DNA from: Bifidobacterium sp. ESL0769
Lineage (GTDB): Bacteria; Actinomycetota; Actinomycetes; Actinomycetales; Bifidobacteriaceae
Direction of reading: 5' to 3'
Length of the DNA: 64,000 nt
Assembly (NCBI RefSeq): GCF_029395495.1
Contig: NZ_CP113918.1
Coordinates: 248,001 to 312,000 of the forward strand
In this document: positions 1 to 9,057 of the stretch, one piece after another
How positions within the stretch are numbered: the stretch's first letter is position 1
How the letters are laid out: every line of letters begins with the position of its first letter
Notes under the pieces: model-generated
What the model was told of the DNA's origin: nothing
The model's database searches: none
The model's input: only the letters and a program-made list of their open reading frames with translations
Program-made: the position numbers and the translations under genes

Positions 1-735
1 CTGCTCGACGTCGAGGAACGCGACGCGCGTGCGGCGCAGGCCTTCCGCTACCACAAGCCGTGCGTGGCCATCGGGCTGCCCGAGAACCACAAGGATTGCG
101 CGTGCATCGACATCGATTTTGCCAAGATGGGCGCTCGCAGCGCCGACAGGCTTTTTGGGCTGGGGCATCGGCAGGTCGCCTTCCTGCGGGCCCAGGAAAT
201 CGATTATGCGCGTCACGCCGGTTATGTGCTGCTCTTCCGCAACGCGTTCCTTGCTCGCGCCGACGAAATCGGTCTCAAGGTCTTCGAATCCGGTCCGGTC
301 GACAACGCGACATTCGACGCCAGAAAATTCGTGGGTGACATGCTCGCCCAAAGCCCCCGGCCGACAGCTTTGGTCAGTCAGTCAGGAGTCAATATCCTGA
401 ACCTCGCGGTTACGGCTCTGATGGCTGCCGGTCTGAAGATTCCCGACGATATTTCCGTACTTTCCTGCGGCACGTTCCTGCGCGACGAACCGATGCGTCG
501 GCCGGTCAGCGAGGAGCCGTTCGAACCGGAACGGCTTTGCTCAATAGCCATGGGCTCGCTGATTTCTGCCATCGAGCACCGGCAGAACATCGCCGGGGAA
601 GTGACGCTAATCGATCCGAAATTCATCAATCGTGGCTCGCTTGCCGCAGCGCCGACGGACGCTGAAATTTCAACTTCGAGACCAATCGCTTCTGCTCGCA
701 AAAGCAGGGACCTGGAAGGGGAACTTATGGATTGA
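1..735 (+). CDS. LacI-family transcriptional regulator, C-terminal part (cut by window edge)
   Basis: The reading frame is open from base 1 and ends at TGA 733-735. It encodes about 244 residues of the periplasmic-binding-protein-like effector domain; the helix-turn-helix would lie upstream of the window. Typical LacI-family features are visible: the VxxDxxxxGxxxAxxLxxLGHRxVAFL-type block near residues 38-60, and the IPDDISVLSCGTF segment near residue 150. It lies immediately before a solute-binding protein gene on the same strand, with an 18-bp palindrome between them (888-905). It is therefore probably the local sugar-responsive repressor of the ABC importer. Effector unknown. A hydrophilic tail of about 25 residues follows the usual end of the fold. 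Confidence 0.85.
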   Translation: MLDVEERDARAAQAFRYHKPCVAIGLPENHKDCACIDIDFAKMGARSADRLFGLGHRQVAFLRAQEIDYARHAGYVLLFRNAFLARADEIGLKVFESGPVDNATFDARKFVGDMLAQSPRPTALVSQSGVNILNLAVTALMAAGLKIPDDISVLSCGTFLRDEPMRRPVSEEPFEPERLCSIAMGSLISAIEHRQNIAGEVTLIDPKFINRGSLAAAPTDAEISTSRPIASARKSRDLEGELMD

Positions 736-887
736 ATCGATACCAAACGTCGAGGTGAGTAAAGAATCGGCGCTCGGCCGACGAGCTTTTCAGGGATGAG
801 GGCTCGGTACGGCTGTGAGCTTTGATTCCGCCTTTCAATGGGGCAAGGAATACGTGAAAAAAATAAAGCGTGTTTCATCGTCCCATG

Positions 888-905
888 AATCGAAACGTTT
901 CGATT
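888..905. promoter_or_regulatory. Perfect 18-bp palindromic operator (LacI type)
   Basis: AATCGAAACGTTTCGATT is its own reverse complement. It is centred on CG, as expected for LacI-family operators, and lies about 47 bases before the start of the solute-binding protein gene and downstream of a LacI-family gene. Binding by that regulator is an inference. Confidence 0.75.
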
Positions 906-951
906 ATTAGTTACATAATTCCATTCGTCTATAAATTTTCAAGGAGGAAAG

Positions 952-2259
952 ATGAAGATAAGGAAGATTGTCGCGACAGCGCTCGCGGCGGTGCTTTCGT
1001 TGACGGCGCTTTCGGCCTGTGGGTCGAGCAACGCCCAGGACGACGCGCATCCGCAAAGCATTTCGTTCTGGTATTATGACCTGCCGACCGCGGCCCAGAC
1101 CGAGGCGTGGAAGAAGGCGGCCGACCAGTTCACCAAGCAGACCGGCGTCAAGGTGAGATTCGAGGTCAAGTCCTTTACCCAGATCGCGCAGAACTCCAGC
1201 CAGTTCCTCGACTCGAACCAGGCTCCCGATATCATGGAATCCAACCGCGGCAACGGTTCGGCGGGGATGCTTTCCTCGATGGAGCTTTTGAGCGACCTGA
1301 AGCCCTACGTCAAGAAATACGGCTGGGACAAGAAGATCACCAAGGCCGATGCCTCGATCGCCAAGTACGATGCGATGGGCATCATGGATGGCACCAAGTG
1401 GGTCGGTCTGCCGAGCTACGCCGAATACCAGCGTGTGTATTACAACAAGACGATGTTCGACAAATACGGTATCAAGATTCCCACCACGATGGCCGAGTTC
1501 GAGCAGGCATGCAAACAGTTCAAATCACATGGCATCACCCCGATTGCCGCAGACGCGCAGGAATACGGCGTGATGTGGCTTTGGTGGTCGCTGGTGGGCA
1601 CGAAGGCCGACAAGGGGTTCATCGACGATTGGCAGATGTACAAGCATGATGTCAATTGGAACGCCGAACCGCTGACCTACGCCACCAACACCATCAATGA
1701 CTGGGTCAAGGAAGGCTATATCTCGCGCAGCGCCACCGGCCTCAAGGCCGAAGACACCACGAACTCCTTCATCAAAGGCGGGCAATATCCGATTTACCAG
1801 ACCGGTACGTGGAACCAAAGCCGTTTCATTGACCAGGTCAAGAACTTCGAATGGACCGCGGCCGCGCTGCCGGGCACCAAGATGCTGCAGGGCTGCACCG
1901 GCAACCTTCTGACCATCCCCACCAAGTCGCATCATAAGGACCTCGCCGCGAAGTTGCTCAACAACGTACTTTCCGTGGAAAACCAGGACGGTATCGGCAA
2001 CGCCGGTGGCATCCCGCTGGCCGCCGACATGAGCAAGATCACCAACGTGAAGAACCAGGAGATGATTAAGGAATATTCCCAGTATTCCAAGAAAGGCGCC
2101 CTTTCCTACTACCCGGATTATCCGGCCTCGAACCTGACCGACGACATCTCCGCGCAGTTCCAGGAGCTGGTCAACGGCACCGAGACGCCCAAGCAGGTGC
2201 TCGCCTCGCTCCACAAGTCCTACGACACCGGCGTGGTCGACATGGGCTTTAAGGACTGA
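952..2259 (+). CDS. ABC sugar importer, extracellular solute-binding lipoprotein
   Basis: A 435-residue family-1 extracellular solute-binding protein (carbohydrate uptake, CUT1-like). The N-terminus is a lipoprotein signal peptide: charged MKIRK, hydrophobic core, then lipobox LSAC with the lipidated cysteine at residue 23. The mature part begins with a SISFWYYD strand and has the usual length and aromatic-rich binding face (for example MWLWWS). The start is fixed by the strong site AAGGAGGAAAG ending one base before ATG 952. It heads a run with two permeases, a GH172 enzyme and a GH65 phosphorylase, so its ligand is probably an oligosaccharide acted on by those enzymes. No ATPase gene is nearby; bifidobacterial CUT1 importers usually share one encoded elsewhere. 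Confidence 0.9.
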   Translation: MKIRKIVATALAAVLSLTALSACGSSNAQDDAHPQSISFWYYDLPTAAQTEAWKKAADQFTKQTGVKVRFEVKSFTQIAQNSSQFLDSNQAPDIMESNRGNGSAGMLSSMELLSDLKPYVKKYGWDKKITKADASIAKYDAMGIMDGTKWVGLPSYAEYQRVYYNKTMFDKYGIKIPTTMAEFEQACKQFKSHGITPIAADAQEYGVMWLWWSLVGTKADKGFIDDWQMYKHDVNWNAEPLTYATNTINDWVKEGYISRSATGLKAEDTTNSFIKGGQYPIYQTGTWNQSRFIDQVKNFEWTAAALPGTKMLQGCTGNLLTIPTKSHHKDLAAKLLNNVLSVENQDGIGNAGGIPLAADMSKITNVKNQEMIKEYSQYSKKGALSYYPDYPASNLTDDISAQFQELVNGTETPKQVLASLHKSYDTGVVDMGFKD

Positions 2260-2394
2260 GCGGCGGTTGCGCTTTCGGTCCGAGTTTCATGCGTTCCGTC
2301 TCGAATGTTCTGGTTACTCCGATTAGCCTGAGCGTTCCGTTCGTCTCAATCATCCAATCGTAAATTCAATTTCATTACTTCCAAGGAGGTTGTA

Positions 2395-3333
2395 ATGCAA
2401 AAAGACAAAGCCAAGAGGCCTGCGATGTCGCGCCTTCCCGGCAATAAATCCTCGAAATTCATTCCCTACCTCATCCCCGGCGTGCTGGGGCTTGCGGTCA
2501 TTATCATCGTGCCGTTCCTGTGGAACGTTTGCCTGAGTTTCACGCGTTGGCGCGGTGTCGGGCCGATGAAGTTCATCGGACCCAAGAACTGGATCAGGCT
2601 GATGGGCGATGCCACGTTCTGGAAATCGTTCCTCAATTCGTTCTGGATCATCGTGGCCATCGTGGTCATCCCGACCATCCTCGGCCTGCTTATTTCCTCT
2701 GTGCTGACCGACGTCATCCAGAAGAAGTTCGGTTCCAAAACGGCCTCGTTCATCCGCGCGCTCTATTATCTTCCGCAGCTGCTGCCGGTCGCTGTGGCCG
2801 CCATCATCATGGGCTGGATCTTCCGCCCGGACGACGGCGCGATTAATGCCCTCATCGCCAAATTCACCAGCGGTTCGGTGGCCATCAACTGGCTCGGCAA
2901 CCCGAAACTCGCCCTGCCAAGCCTGATGTTCATCCTTATTTGGATTCAGCTGGGCTATCCGATTGTGATTTTCATGTCCGGCCTGCAGCGCGTCGACCCG
3001 GAGCTTTACGAAGCCGCAGGGCTTGACGGTGCGAACTGGTGGCAGAAGTTCCGCGTGGTCACCCTACCTTCGATCATGCCGGAACTGATGGTCGTCATCC
3101 TCACCGCCACCATCGGCGCGTTGAAGACCTTCGGCCCGGTCTACCTGCTGACCAAAGGCGGCCCCGGCACCACGACGATCGTGCCGTCCTACTATTCCTA
3201 CAACCAATTCTTCCAAATCCATCAGGTCGGCTACGGCGCCGCCATCTCGACTTCGCTGACCTTGGTCATCATCGTGTTCTCCGTGGTGTTCACGATTTTC
3301 CAAGGTCATGTCGAGAAGAATATGGACGACTGA
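2395..3333 (+). CDS. ABC sugar importer permease (MalF/UgpA type)
   Basis: A 312-residue inner-membrane permease of the binding-protein-dependent transport family. About six membrane helices are visible, the first around residues 22-45 (IPYLIPGVLGLAVIIIVPFL). The conserved cytoplasmic EAA loop, which contacts the ATPase, reads YEAAGLDGANWWQKFRVVTLP near residues 203-223. The start at ATG 2395 follows AAGGAGG at 2383-2389. It is 135 bases after the binding-protein gene and 12 bases before the second permease, so the three form one importer. Substrate is not readable from the permease itself. Confidence 0.9.
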   Translation: MQKDKAKRPAMSRLPGNKSSKFIPYLIPGVLGLAVIIIVPFLWNVCLSFTRWRGVGPMKFIGPKNWIRLMGDATFWKSFLNSFWIIVAIVVIPTILGLLISSVLTDVIQKKFGSKTASFIRALYYLPQLLPVAVAAIIMGWIFRPDDGAINALIAKFTSGSVAINWLGNPKLALPSLMFILIWIQLGYPIVIFMSGLQRVDPELYEAAGLDGANWWQKFRVVTLPSIMPELMVVILTATIGALKTFGPVYLLTKGGPGTTTIVPSYYSYNQFFQIHQVGYGAAISTSLTLVIIVFSVVFTIFQGHVEKNMDD

Positions 3334-3345
3334 GGGGAGTGCAAC

Positions 3346-4389
3346 ATGTCTGAAGCAACAATATCGGCGGCCGCTATGAGCTCCGCCAAATCAAATGCCA
3401 AGTCGGCGGCCATCAAAACGGTGCGACGCAACGCGCGCGGCTTGCGCTACGTGCGGATGGCGCAAGCCAGCGCACCTGCCGTTCAAAGTAATGTAAAAAC
3501 CGCTGTGAACGGCTCTCAGGAACAAAGCCAAGGCCAAACCGCACAGGTCAGCCACAAGGCCAAGCACATCAGGTCGTGGGGCGATTGGATGGCGCTGATT
3601 CTGCTGATCGTCGGTGCCCTGATCATGCTCTTCCCGATCATCATCCTGACGATGAACGCGTTCAAGACCATCGGCGATTACAATGCCACCGGCCCGCTTT
3701 CCCTGCCGGCGCATCCCACGATGAGTGGCATCGTCGGCTTCTGGAAGATGAGCGACTTCCCGGTAAAACTCGGCAACTCTCTGCTGATCTCGCTGATTGT
3801 CGCGGTTTTGGGCGTGGTACTTTCCGTGCTCAACTCCTTCGCGCTGGGCATCGGCAAGGTCAAGGGCAATCGCTGGATCATCCTGGCGATCATGCTTGCC
3901 AACATGATGCCGCAGGAAGCGCTGCTCTTCCCGCTTTACACCATGTTCAAGCACATCGGCCTCTACAACACGCAATGGGCGATCGTCGTCATCTTCACCA
4001 TCATTCAAAGCGCGTACGGCACCTATCTGCTTTCGTCGGTTTATGGCACATTCCCGGAGGCCATTCTCGAGGCGGCCACGCTTGACGGCGCCACCCGTTG
4101 GGAGACGCTGATCAAGGTCGTGCTGCCGATTTCGTGGTCCACCATAAGTGTTCTGTTCGTCTTCTTCTTTGTGTGGACCTGGAACGAATACATGATTCCG
4201 ATGGCGTTCCTGATGGACGACAACGTGCAGACCGTGCCGCTGGCGCTCGCCACCCTGCAAGGCCAGCACACGATGGATGCGACCACCCTGGCTGCGGCAT
4301 CGCTGTTGAGCATCATCCCGACCATCATCTTCTTCATCATCTTCCAGCGCAAGCTCAACCAGGGCATCGTTGCCGGCGCGGTGAAGTGA
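3346..4389 (+). CDS. ABC sugar importer permease (MalG/UgpE type) with N-terminal extension
   Basis: A 347-residue permease, partner of the preceding gene. The transport domain starts at about residue 80 (first helix WMALILLIVGALIMLFPIII) and has the EAA loop ILEAATLDGATRWETLIKV near residues 240-258. Family members are usually about 280 residues long. The extra first 75 or so residues are rich in Ala, Ser, Lys and Gln and have no membrane helix. The long start is supported by the ribosome site GGGGAG at 3334-3339 before ATG 3346; no good site precedes the internal ATGs. The extension's role is unknown. Confidence 0.88.
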   Translation: MSEATISAAAMSSAKSNAKSAAIKTVRRNARGLRYVRMAQASAPAVQSNVKTAVNGSQEQSQGQTAQVSHKAKHIRSWGDWMALILLIVGALIMLFPIIILTMNAFKTIGDYNATGPLSLPAHPTMSGIVGFWKMSDFPVKLGNSLLISLIVAVLGVVLSVLNSFALGIGKVKGNRWIILAIMLANMMPQEALLFPLYTMFKHIGLYNTQWAIVVIFTIIQSAYGTYLLSSVYGTFPEAILEAATLDGATRWETLIKVVLPISWSTISVLFVFFFVWTWNEYMIPMAFLMDDNVQTVPLALATLQGQHTMDATTLAAASLLSIIPTIIFFIIFQRKLNQGIVAGAVK

Positions 4390-4467
4390 AAGTGAAGTGA
4401 GATTGCCGCTAAGCGATTGCCTGTCCCGCGCATATGCCGTTGGTATTGGCGATCATTTGGGGGCTCC

Positions 4468-4582
4468 TGCTGGCAAACGGACTCCGGGAAAGTTTTATGG
4501 TCCGTTTCCCAGCAGCACTGTGTGGATTTATGCGTTTGATGCAGGTAAACGGACTCTGAGTTCAAGTACTGGTCCGTTTACC
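4468..4582 (+). other. Two related hairpins in the gap between permease and GH172 gene
   Basis: This 310-base gap holds two successive hairpins with the same core stem, AAACGGA pairing with TCCGTTT. One spans 4468-4515 (outer arm TGCTGG/CCCAGCA) and one spans 4544-4582 (arms GGTAAACGGA and TCCGTTTACC). Neither is followed by a T-run, so simple termination is doubtful. They could be tandem regulatory sites, mRNA-stability structures that set the ratio of transporter to enzyme, or a short repeat family. Confidence 0.5.
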
Positions 4583-4698
4583 CCCACCATACTGTGTACG
4601 AATCATGACAGGAATAAGGTGCGATAGAGTGTCATATTGGTAAAGCGGCCTAATCAATTGAGCGCCAATGAGAATAGCGGAATAGGAAAGGTTTAAAG

Positions 4699-5850
4699 AT
4701 GAATGGAATGTCGGTAAAGCCGGGCGCAGGATTAAGCGTGTGCGGGGATTTCGGCGGCGGCATGCTTGACGGGTTGGCGACGGCTTCACGCGGGCGCTCG
4801 CGGTGCGTCAACGCGGAAAATCCGACGGGAGGCAAAGGCGTGGCGGCGATGAGTGCCGGCAAGCTTGGCCCTTCGCGCAAGGGAACGCCCTGCTTGGGCA
4901 CTGTGCCGGCCGGTGAATCCGTGACGTTGATGGACGTGGACGGCCCCGGCGTCATTCGCCATATCTGGATGACCGTAACCGACAAAACCGGCCCCACCGG
5001 CCCGAACGTTTTGCGTAACCTCATCCTTGAGTTCTATTGGGATGGCGAGGAAAATCCGTCTGTGGTCTGCCCGATTGGCGACTTCTTCTGCTGTGGTCAC
5101 GCCCAGGATTGCTTCGTCGATTCCTTGCCCATCGTCGTAGCCCCCAACCGTGGCTTCAACTGCTACTTCGCCATGCCTTTCGAACATGCCAAAATCGTGT
5201 TGCGCAGCGACCACAACGAGGACGTACCGGCGTTCTTCTACCAGATTGATTACACCGAATACGATGCACTGCCGGCCGATGCGATGCGCTTCCACGCCCA
5301 GTGGCGCCGCGAACGGGTCACTAAAGAACAGCAGGATTACACGATTCTCGACGGCGTTCGCGGCCAAGGCACTTACGTCGGCACCTACCTCGCGCTGACG
5401 GCGCTAGAAAGCCGTTGGTGGGGCGAGGGCGAGGTTAAGTTCTACCTCGATGGCGACACCGATTACCCGACCGTCACCAGCACCGGCACCGAGGATTATT
5501 TCGGAGGGGCCTGGAGTTTCGCGACTTTTGATGAAAATCATCACATGCGCGAGCAGACCTATTGCGCCCCGTTCGTCGGCTTCCCGTTCCGTTCGCAAAG
5601 TCTCGGCAACCGCGAAAGCGATTACTGGGACAAGTCCACGCCGGTGATGCGCGGAATGTATCGCTGGCATATCCCGGATCCGATTTATTTCGAACGCGAT
5701 TTGCGAGTGACCGTCCAGCAGATCGGCAGCCAGGAAGCCGGTCTTTTCGAGCGTTCCGACGACGTGGCCAGCGTCGCTTACTGGTACCAGCGTGAGCCGC
5801 ACGCCCCATTCCCGTCGCTCGGCGATCGCCACTTCCGTCAGCCTCGGTGA
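4699..5850 (+). CDS. GH172 (DUF2961) glycoside hydrolase, intracellular
   Basis: A 383-residue DUF2961 protein, the domain that defines glycoside hydrolase family 172. From memory, characterised members act on alpha-D-fructofuranosides (including a Bifidobacterium dentium difructose dianhydride I synthase/hydrolase) or on D-arabinofuranosides. Family hallmarks seen: the G-V-I-R-H-I-W-M segment near residue 90, EGEVKFYLDGD near 243-253, and STGTEDYFGGAW near 261-272. Two glutamates about 20 residues apart, E245 and E265, fit the family's catalytic pair. There is no signal peptide, so it should be cytosolic and act on imported sugar. Start ATG 4699 follows AGGAAAGG at 4684-4691. Context with an ABC importer and GH65 supports a sugar-catabolic role; the exact substrate is open. 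Confidence 0.85.
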   Translation: MNGMSVKPGAGLSVCGDFGGGMLDGLATASRGRSRCVNAENPTGGKGVAAMSAGKLGPSRKGTPCLGTVPAGESVTLMDVDGPGVIRHIWMTVTDKTGPTGPNVLRNLILEFYWDGEENPSVVCPIGDFFCCGHAQDCFVDSLPIVVAPNRGFNCYFAMPFEHAKIVLRSDHNEDVPAFFYQIDYTEYDALPADAMRFHAQWRRERVTKEQQDYTILDGVRGQGTYVGTYLALTALESRWWGEGEVKFYLDGDTDYPTVTSTGTEDYFGGAWSFATFDENHHMREQTYCAPFVGFPFRSQSLGNRESDYWDKSTPVMRGMYRWHIPDPIYFERDLRVTVQQIGSQEAGLFERSDDVASVAYWYQREPHAPFPSLGDRHFRQPR

Positions 5851-5899
5851 GCGGGGCCTGTATCCGCTCTTTTACCCTACTGTCCTAACTGTCCTAAAA

Positions 5900-6167
5900 G
5901 TGCGTTTTGCGGGTGCTAAAGTGCACCTCTTAGGCAGTGGTGTCTGAATAGTGCATTTTGTCGGTGTCAAAGTGCGCTTTTTGTACAGTGGTGTCGGGAT
6001 GGTGCGTTTTGTAAGTGCTAAGATGCGTGTTTTTGCGGACGTTGTCAGGAAAGTGCGCTTTGGTGGGTGACAGCAGAGTGCATTTTTCTGACGGTAGTGC
6101 TTCGGTAGTGCGTTTTGCGGGTGCTAAAGTGCGCTTTTTTGACGCTAGCGTCAGAATAATGCACCTT
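5900..6167. repeat. Degenerate 51-bp tandem repeat array, five units
   Basis: Units begin at 5900, 5951, 6002, 6053 and 6108, with a sixth start at 6159. Four are exactly 51 bases and one is 55. Each unit opens with GTGCGTTTT or a variant and carries a second AAGTGCGCTTT-like copy about 21 bases in, so the motif recurs about eleven times, all in one orientation. The array fills most of the 570-base gap between the GH172 and GH65 genes. It leaves a long minus-strand frame open only because 51 is divisible by three. Function unknown; a multi-site protein-binding array or a minisatellite are both possible. Confidence 0.8.
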
Positions 6168-6422
6168 GATAATGGTCGGAAAGTTGACGGACCGAAGTGA
6201 CGGCGGCAAAGCCCCAATCCTGCCAAAGGTTTTGCGTTAACGTTCTCATGGTGTTTCGTAGGCCGCAGCATTACGCCGTGTGGAGTATGCTTGCCAACAG
6301 TAAACGTGCGCTGGCCGTTCTTGCGATGCTGAGATCGCGGGCGGCCAAGTGCGTGACCCTGCCAACCGTGAGCAATGTCGTCAGACGGCATCAGGTAGGC
6401 GACATTATGTTGGAGGAAAGAG

Positions 6423-8735
6423 TTGGACAGTAACGAGATTCGGCAATTGGACTTGCAAGACGACCCGCTGGATGCAGACCGTTATCCCATTGATCCGTGG
6501 AAATTCACCGAATATGGCAAGCCGACCGCCGAGAGCGCGACGCTGTTTTCGCTTTCCAATGGCACCATCGGCGTACGCGGCGAAGCCAGTGCGCCCCGAA
6601 ATCTCGGTGCGGGCACGTTCCTGAGCGGTTTCCACGAGACCTTCGCCATCCGCCATGCTGAGGAGGCTTACGGTTTCGCTCGTGTGGGTCAGGTCGTGCA
6701 AGGCGTGCCGGATACCGTGGATTTCCAATTTTCCGTAAACGGCAAACAGCTCACGGATCCGCGACAAGTCTGCCAGAGTCTTGATTTCAAAGAGGGCACT
6801 GCCACCCGTTCCTACACATACGAGGTTGGCGACGGGGCGAGCCTTGAGATCGATATCGTCACGATGGTCTGCCTTTTCCGTGCCGATTTGATGGCCACAA
6901 CCTTGACATTCAAAGCCCACGGACGCGCCATGAACGTTCACGTCGAAGGCAAGATGAACACCGATCACCCCGTGGTTTCCCGCGATGTCGACCCGCGCAA
7001 GGCCGATCTGATTGCCGACGGCGGTCTGCGCAAGCTCGAGGTCGACGCCATTTCCCGCGGCGTGGCCAACGAAAGTTTCGGCGCCTTCCACTGCCTGCAT
7101 TCGGGCCTAACGATGGGCGTCGGCTTCTGTCAGCAGCTTGACGGCGAAATGATCCGTGAAGTATTCGACGTCAAAGTGCCGGACGGCGGCGAGAAACAAG
7201 TGCTGCGTTACGCCGCATATAACACATATCGCATCAATCCCATCGGTGTTGATAAAGGCCTTGAGGTCTCCACTATCGGTACGCAGAATTCCGCCGAGCT
7301 TATCAGACTTTGCGCGGAAACCTTGAACTGGGCCGTTGCCCAGGGGCTTGAACGTTTGCAGGATCAGCAGCGCGCGTGGCTGGAGCGTTTCTGGCAGGAA
7401 TCGGATGTCTCTATCGACGATGGCGGCGACGGACGGCTCCAGCAGACGATGCATTGGGAGCTTTTCGAGCTTGCGCAGGCCACCGCGACCGTTGCCAACG
7501 GCGTGTCGGCCAAGGGCTTGAGCGGCACCGGTTATTCCGGCCACTACTTCTGGGACACGGAAACGTATATCGTCCCGTTCCTTATCTATACGAACCCCGC
7601 GCGCGCCCGCGATATCCTTTCCTATCGTTTCCGCATGTTGCCGGCAGCCCGCAAGCGCGCCCGTATGATGAGCGTGGAAGGGGCGCTCTTCCCGTGGCGC
7701 GGCATCAACGGCGAGGAGGCTTCGGCCTTCTTCGAGGCCGGCACCGCGCAATGCCATATCGACGCGGACATCGCCTACGCCGTCAACCAGTACGTTTCGG
7801 TGACCGGCGACCACGAGTTCTTGGCCACGGAGGGCATTGACATTCTGGTCGAGACCGCGCGAATGTGGGCAAGCCTCGGCTACATGGGCTGGGACGGCAC
7901 TTTCCACATCAACACCGTCACCGGCCCCGACGAATACACCGCTTTGGTCGACGACAATTATTACACCAACGTCATGGCCCAATTCAACCTGCGCAAGGCC
8001 GCGGACGCTTTGGAGTCGCTTGATGGCGAAGAACTCAATGCCGTGGTTCAGCGCCTCGGCGTCAAGCCCGGCGAATCGATGCATTGGCGCGAGGTCGCCG
8101 AGCTGATGAAGCTTCCGTATGACAAAAAGCTTGGCGTCCACCTCCAGGACGATGACATCTTGCGTCGTGAGCCCTGGGATTTCGAACATGACACACAGCG
8201 CCCGCTGCTGCTTCATTATCATCCGATCGTGATCTACCGTCGTCGTGTGCTGAAGCAGACGGACACGGTCTTGGCGCTTTATCTGCTTTCCTCGAATTTC
8301 GGTTTGGACGTCAAGCGCCGCGATTTCGACTTCTACGACCCGCTGACCACCGGGGATTCTTCGCTTTCCGCGGCCTCGCAGTGCATACTGGCCGCCGAGG
8401 TCGGCTATGGCGATCTGGCCATGCAGTATTTTATGGAATCGCTTTACGCCGACGTCGCCAACCTACACAGCAACACCTCCGACGGCATCCATCTGGCTTC
8501 GGCCGGCGGGGTGTGGATGTCGGTGGTCGCCGGCTTCGGAGGTTTGCGCGATTCGGGCGGCGAGGAGCTTTCGATTGACCCGCACTTGCCCAATGAGTGG
8601 GAGAGCCTCACCTACCGGCTCACCATTCATGGCTCGCGCTTGGTCATCACCGTCACCCATGGCGACGTTACGGTTCGTCGTGTCTCCGGCGACCCGGTAA
8701 CGCTCCAGGTCAAAGGCGAGCTTCGCACGGTCTGA
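6423..8735 (+). CDS. GH65 disaccharide phosphorylase (kojibiose/maltose/trehalose phosphorylase type)
   Basis: A 770-residue GH65 enzyme, which cleaves an alpha-glucosyl disaccharide with inorganic phosphate to give beta-glucose 1-phosphate. The N-terminal beta-sandwich begins at SATLFSLSNGTIGVRGE (about 38-54). The catalytic (alpha/alpha)6 barrel includes GYSGHYFWDTETY (about 365-377) and the general-acid motif TGPDEY with E504. Phosphate-site residues near HLASAGGVW are present. Length matches the family. The start is TTG 6423, chosen because GGAGGAAAG at 6412-6420 sits correctly for it while the nearby ATG 6407 is in another frame. An 8-bp palindrome CGTTAACG at 6235-6242 could be an operator. 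Linkage specificity (kojibiose, maltose, trehalose, nigerose) cannot be decided from motifs. Confidence 0.9.
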   Translation: MDSNEIRQLDLQDDPLDADRYPIDPWKFTEYGKPTAESATLFSLSNGTIGVRGEASAPRNLGAGTFLSGFHETFAIRHAEEAYGFARVGQVVQGVPDTVDFQFSVNGKQLTDPRQVCQSLDFKEGTATRSYTYEVGDGASLEIDIVTMVCLFRADLMATTLTFKAHGRAMNVHVEGKMNTDHPVVSRDVDPRKADLIADGGLRKLEVDAISRGVANESFGAFHCLHSGLTMGVGFCQQLDGEMIREVFDVKVPDGGEKQVLRYAAYNTYRINPIGVDKGLEVSTIGTQNSAELIRLCAETLNWAVAQGLERLQDQQRAWLERFWQESDVSIDDGGDGRLQQTMHWELFELAQATATVANGVSAKGLSGTGYSGHYFWDTETYIVPFLIYTNPARARDILSYRFRMLPAARKRARMMSVEGALFPWRGINGEEASAFFEAGTAQCHIDADIAYAVNQYVSVTGDHEFLATEGIDILVETARMWASLGYMGWDGTFHINTVTGPDEYTALVDDNYYTNVMAQFNLRKAADALESLDGEELNAVVQRLGVKPGESMHWREVAELMKLPYDKKLGVHLQDDDILRREPWDFEHDTQRPLLLHYHPIVIYRRRVLKQTDTVLALYLLSSNFGLDVKRRDFDFYDPLTTGDSSLSAASQCILAAEVGYGDLAMQYFMESLYADVANLHSNTSDGIHLASAGGVWMSVVAGFGGLRDSGGEELSIDPHLPNEWESLTYRLTIHGSRLVITVTHGDVTVRRVSGDPVTLQVKGELRTV

Positions 8736-8823
8736 ACCTGCGGCTGTATTTAGTCGGTAGAAAGACGCTACTGCGTTCCCGGATTGTTGAATAGCTGGGG
8801 AAGCAAACTTGTTCATAGGAAAT

Positions 8824-8871
8824 GAAATCCGCCACTTGCAAGAGTGATTGCAGGCGGCGGGTTTCGTTTTT
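8824..8871 (+). terminator. Rho-independent terminator after the GH65 gene
   Basis: Arms GAAATCCGCC (8824-8833) and GGCGGGTTTC (8856-8865) pair with one G-U, followed by GTTTTT. It closes the GH172/GH65 transcription unit. The rest of the 320-base gap is AT-rich and holds the xylA promoter. Confidence 0.7.
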
Positions 8872-8966
8872 GCTGATAGGCATGTACTATTTGAACGTAG
8901 GGATAATTATTTGAAAATAGTGTTCTGAATAAAGAGAAAATCGCATTATTTCAATAATTAAATGAT

Positions 8967-8995
8967 TTGACATATTGAACAAATCGTCATATGGT
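8967..8995 (+). promoter_or_regulatory. Sigma-70-type promoter for xylA
   Basis: TTGACA at 8967-8972, a 17-base spacer, then TATGGT at 8990-8995, 62 bases before the xylA ATG. The upstream AT-rich stretch (8890-8965) contains repeated ATTATTTGAA/ATTATTTCAA elements that could be regulator sites. Confidence 0.6.
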
Positions 8996-9057
8996 ATTAG
9001 TGAAACGAATTAACCAATGTCGTCTGCGATGACGGCACGTGTGCAAAGGAGCAACCT

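Noticed and set aside
5930..6391. 153-codon minus-strand frame with repeated His/Lys/Thr segments
   Set aside because: It is kept open by the 51-base repeat, whose length is a multiple of three; no ribosome site and no recognisable protein.
7107..8222. 371-codon minus-strand frame inside the GH65 gene
   Set aside because: It lies fully opposite a well-supported GH65 catalytic domain and has no family features or ribosome site.
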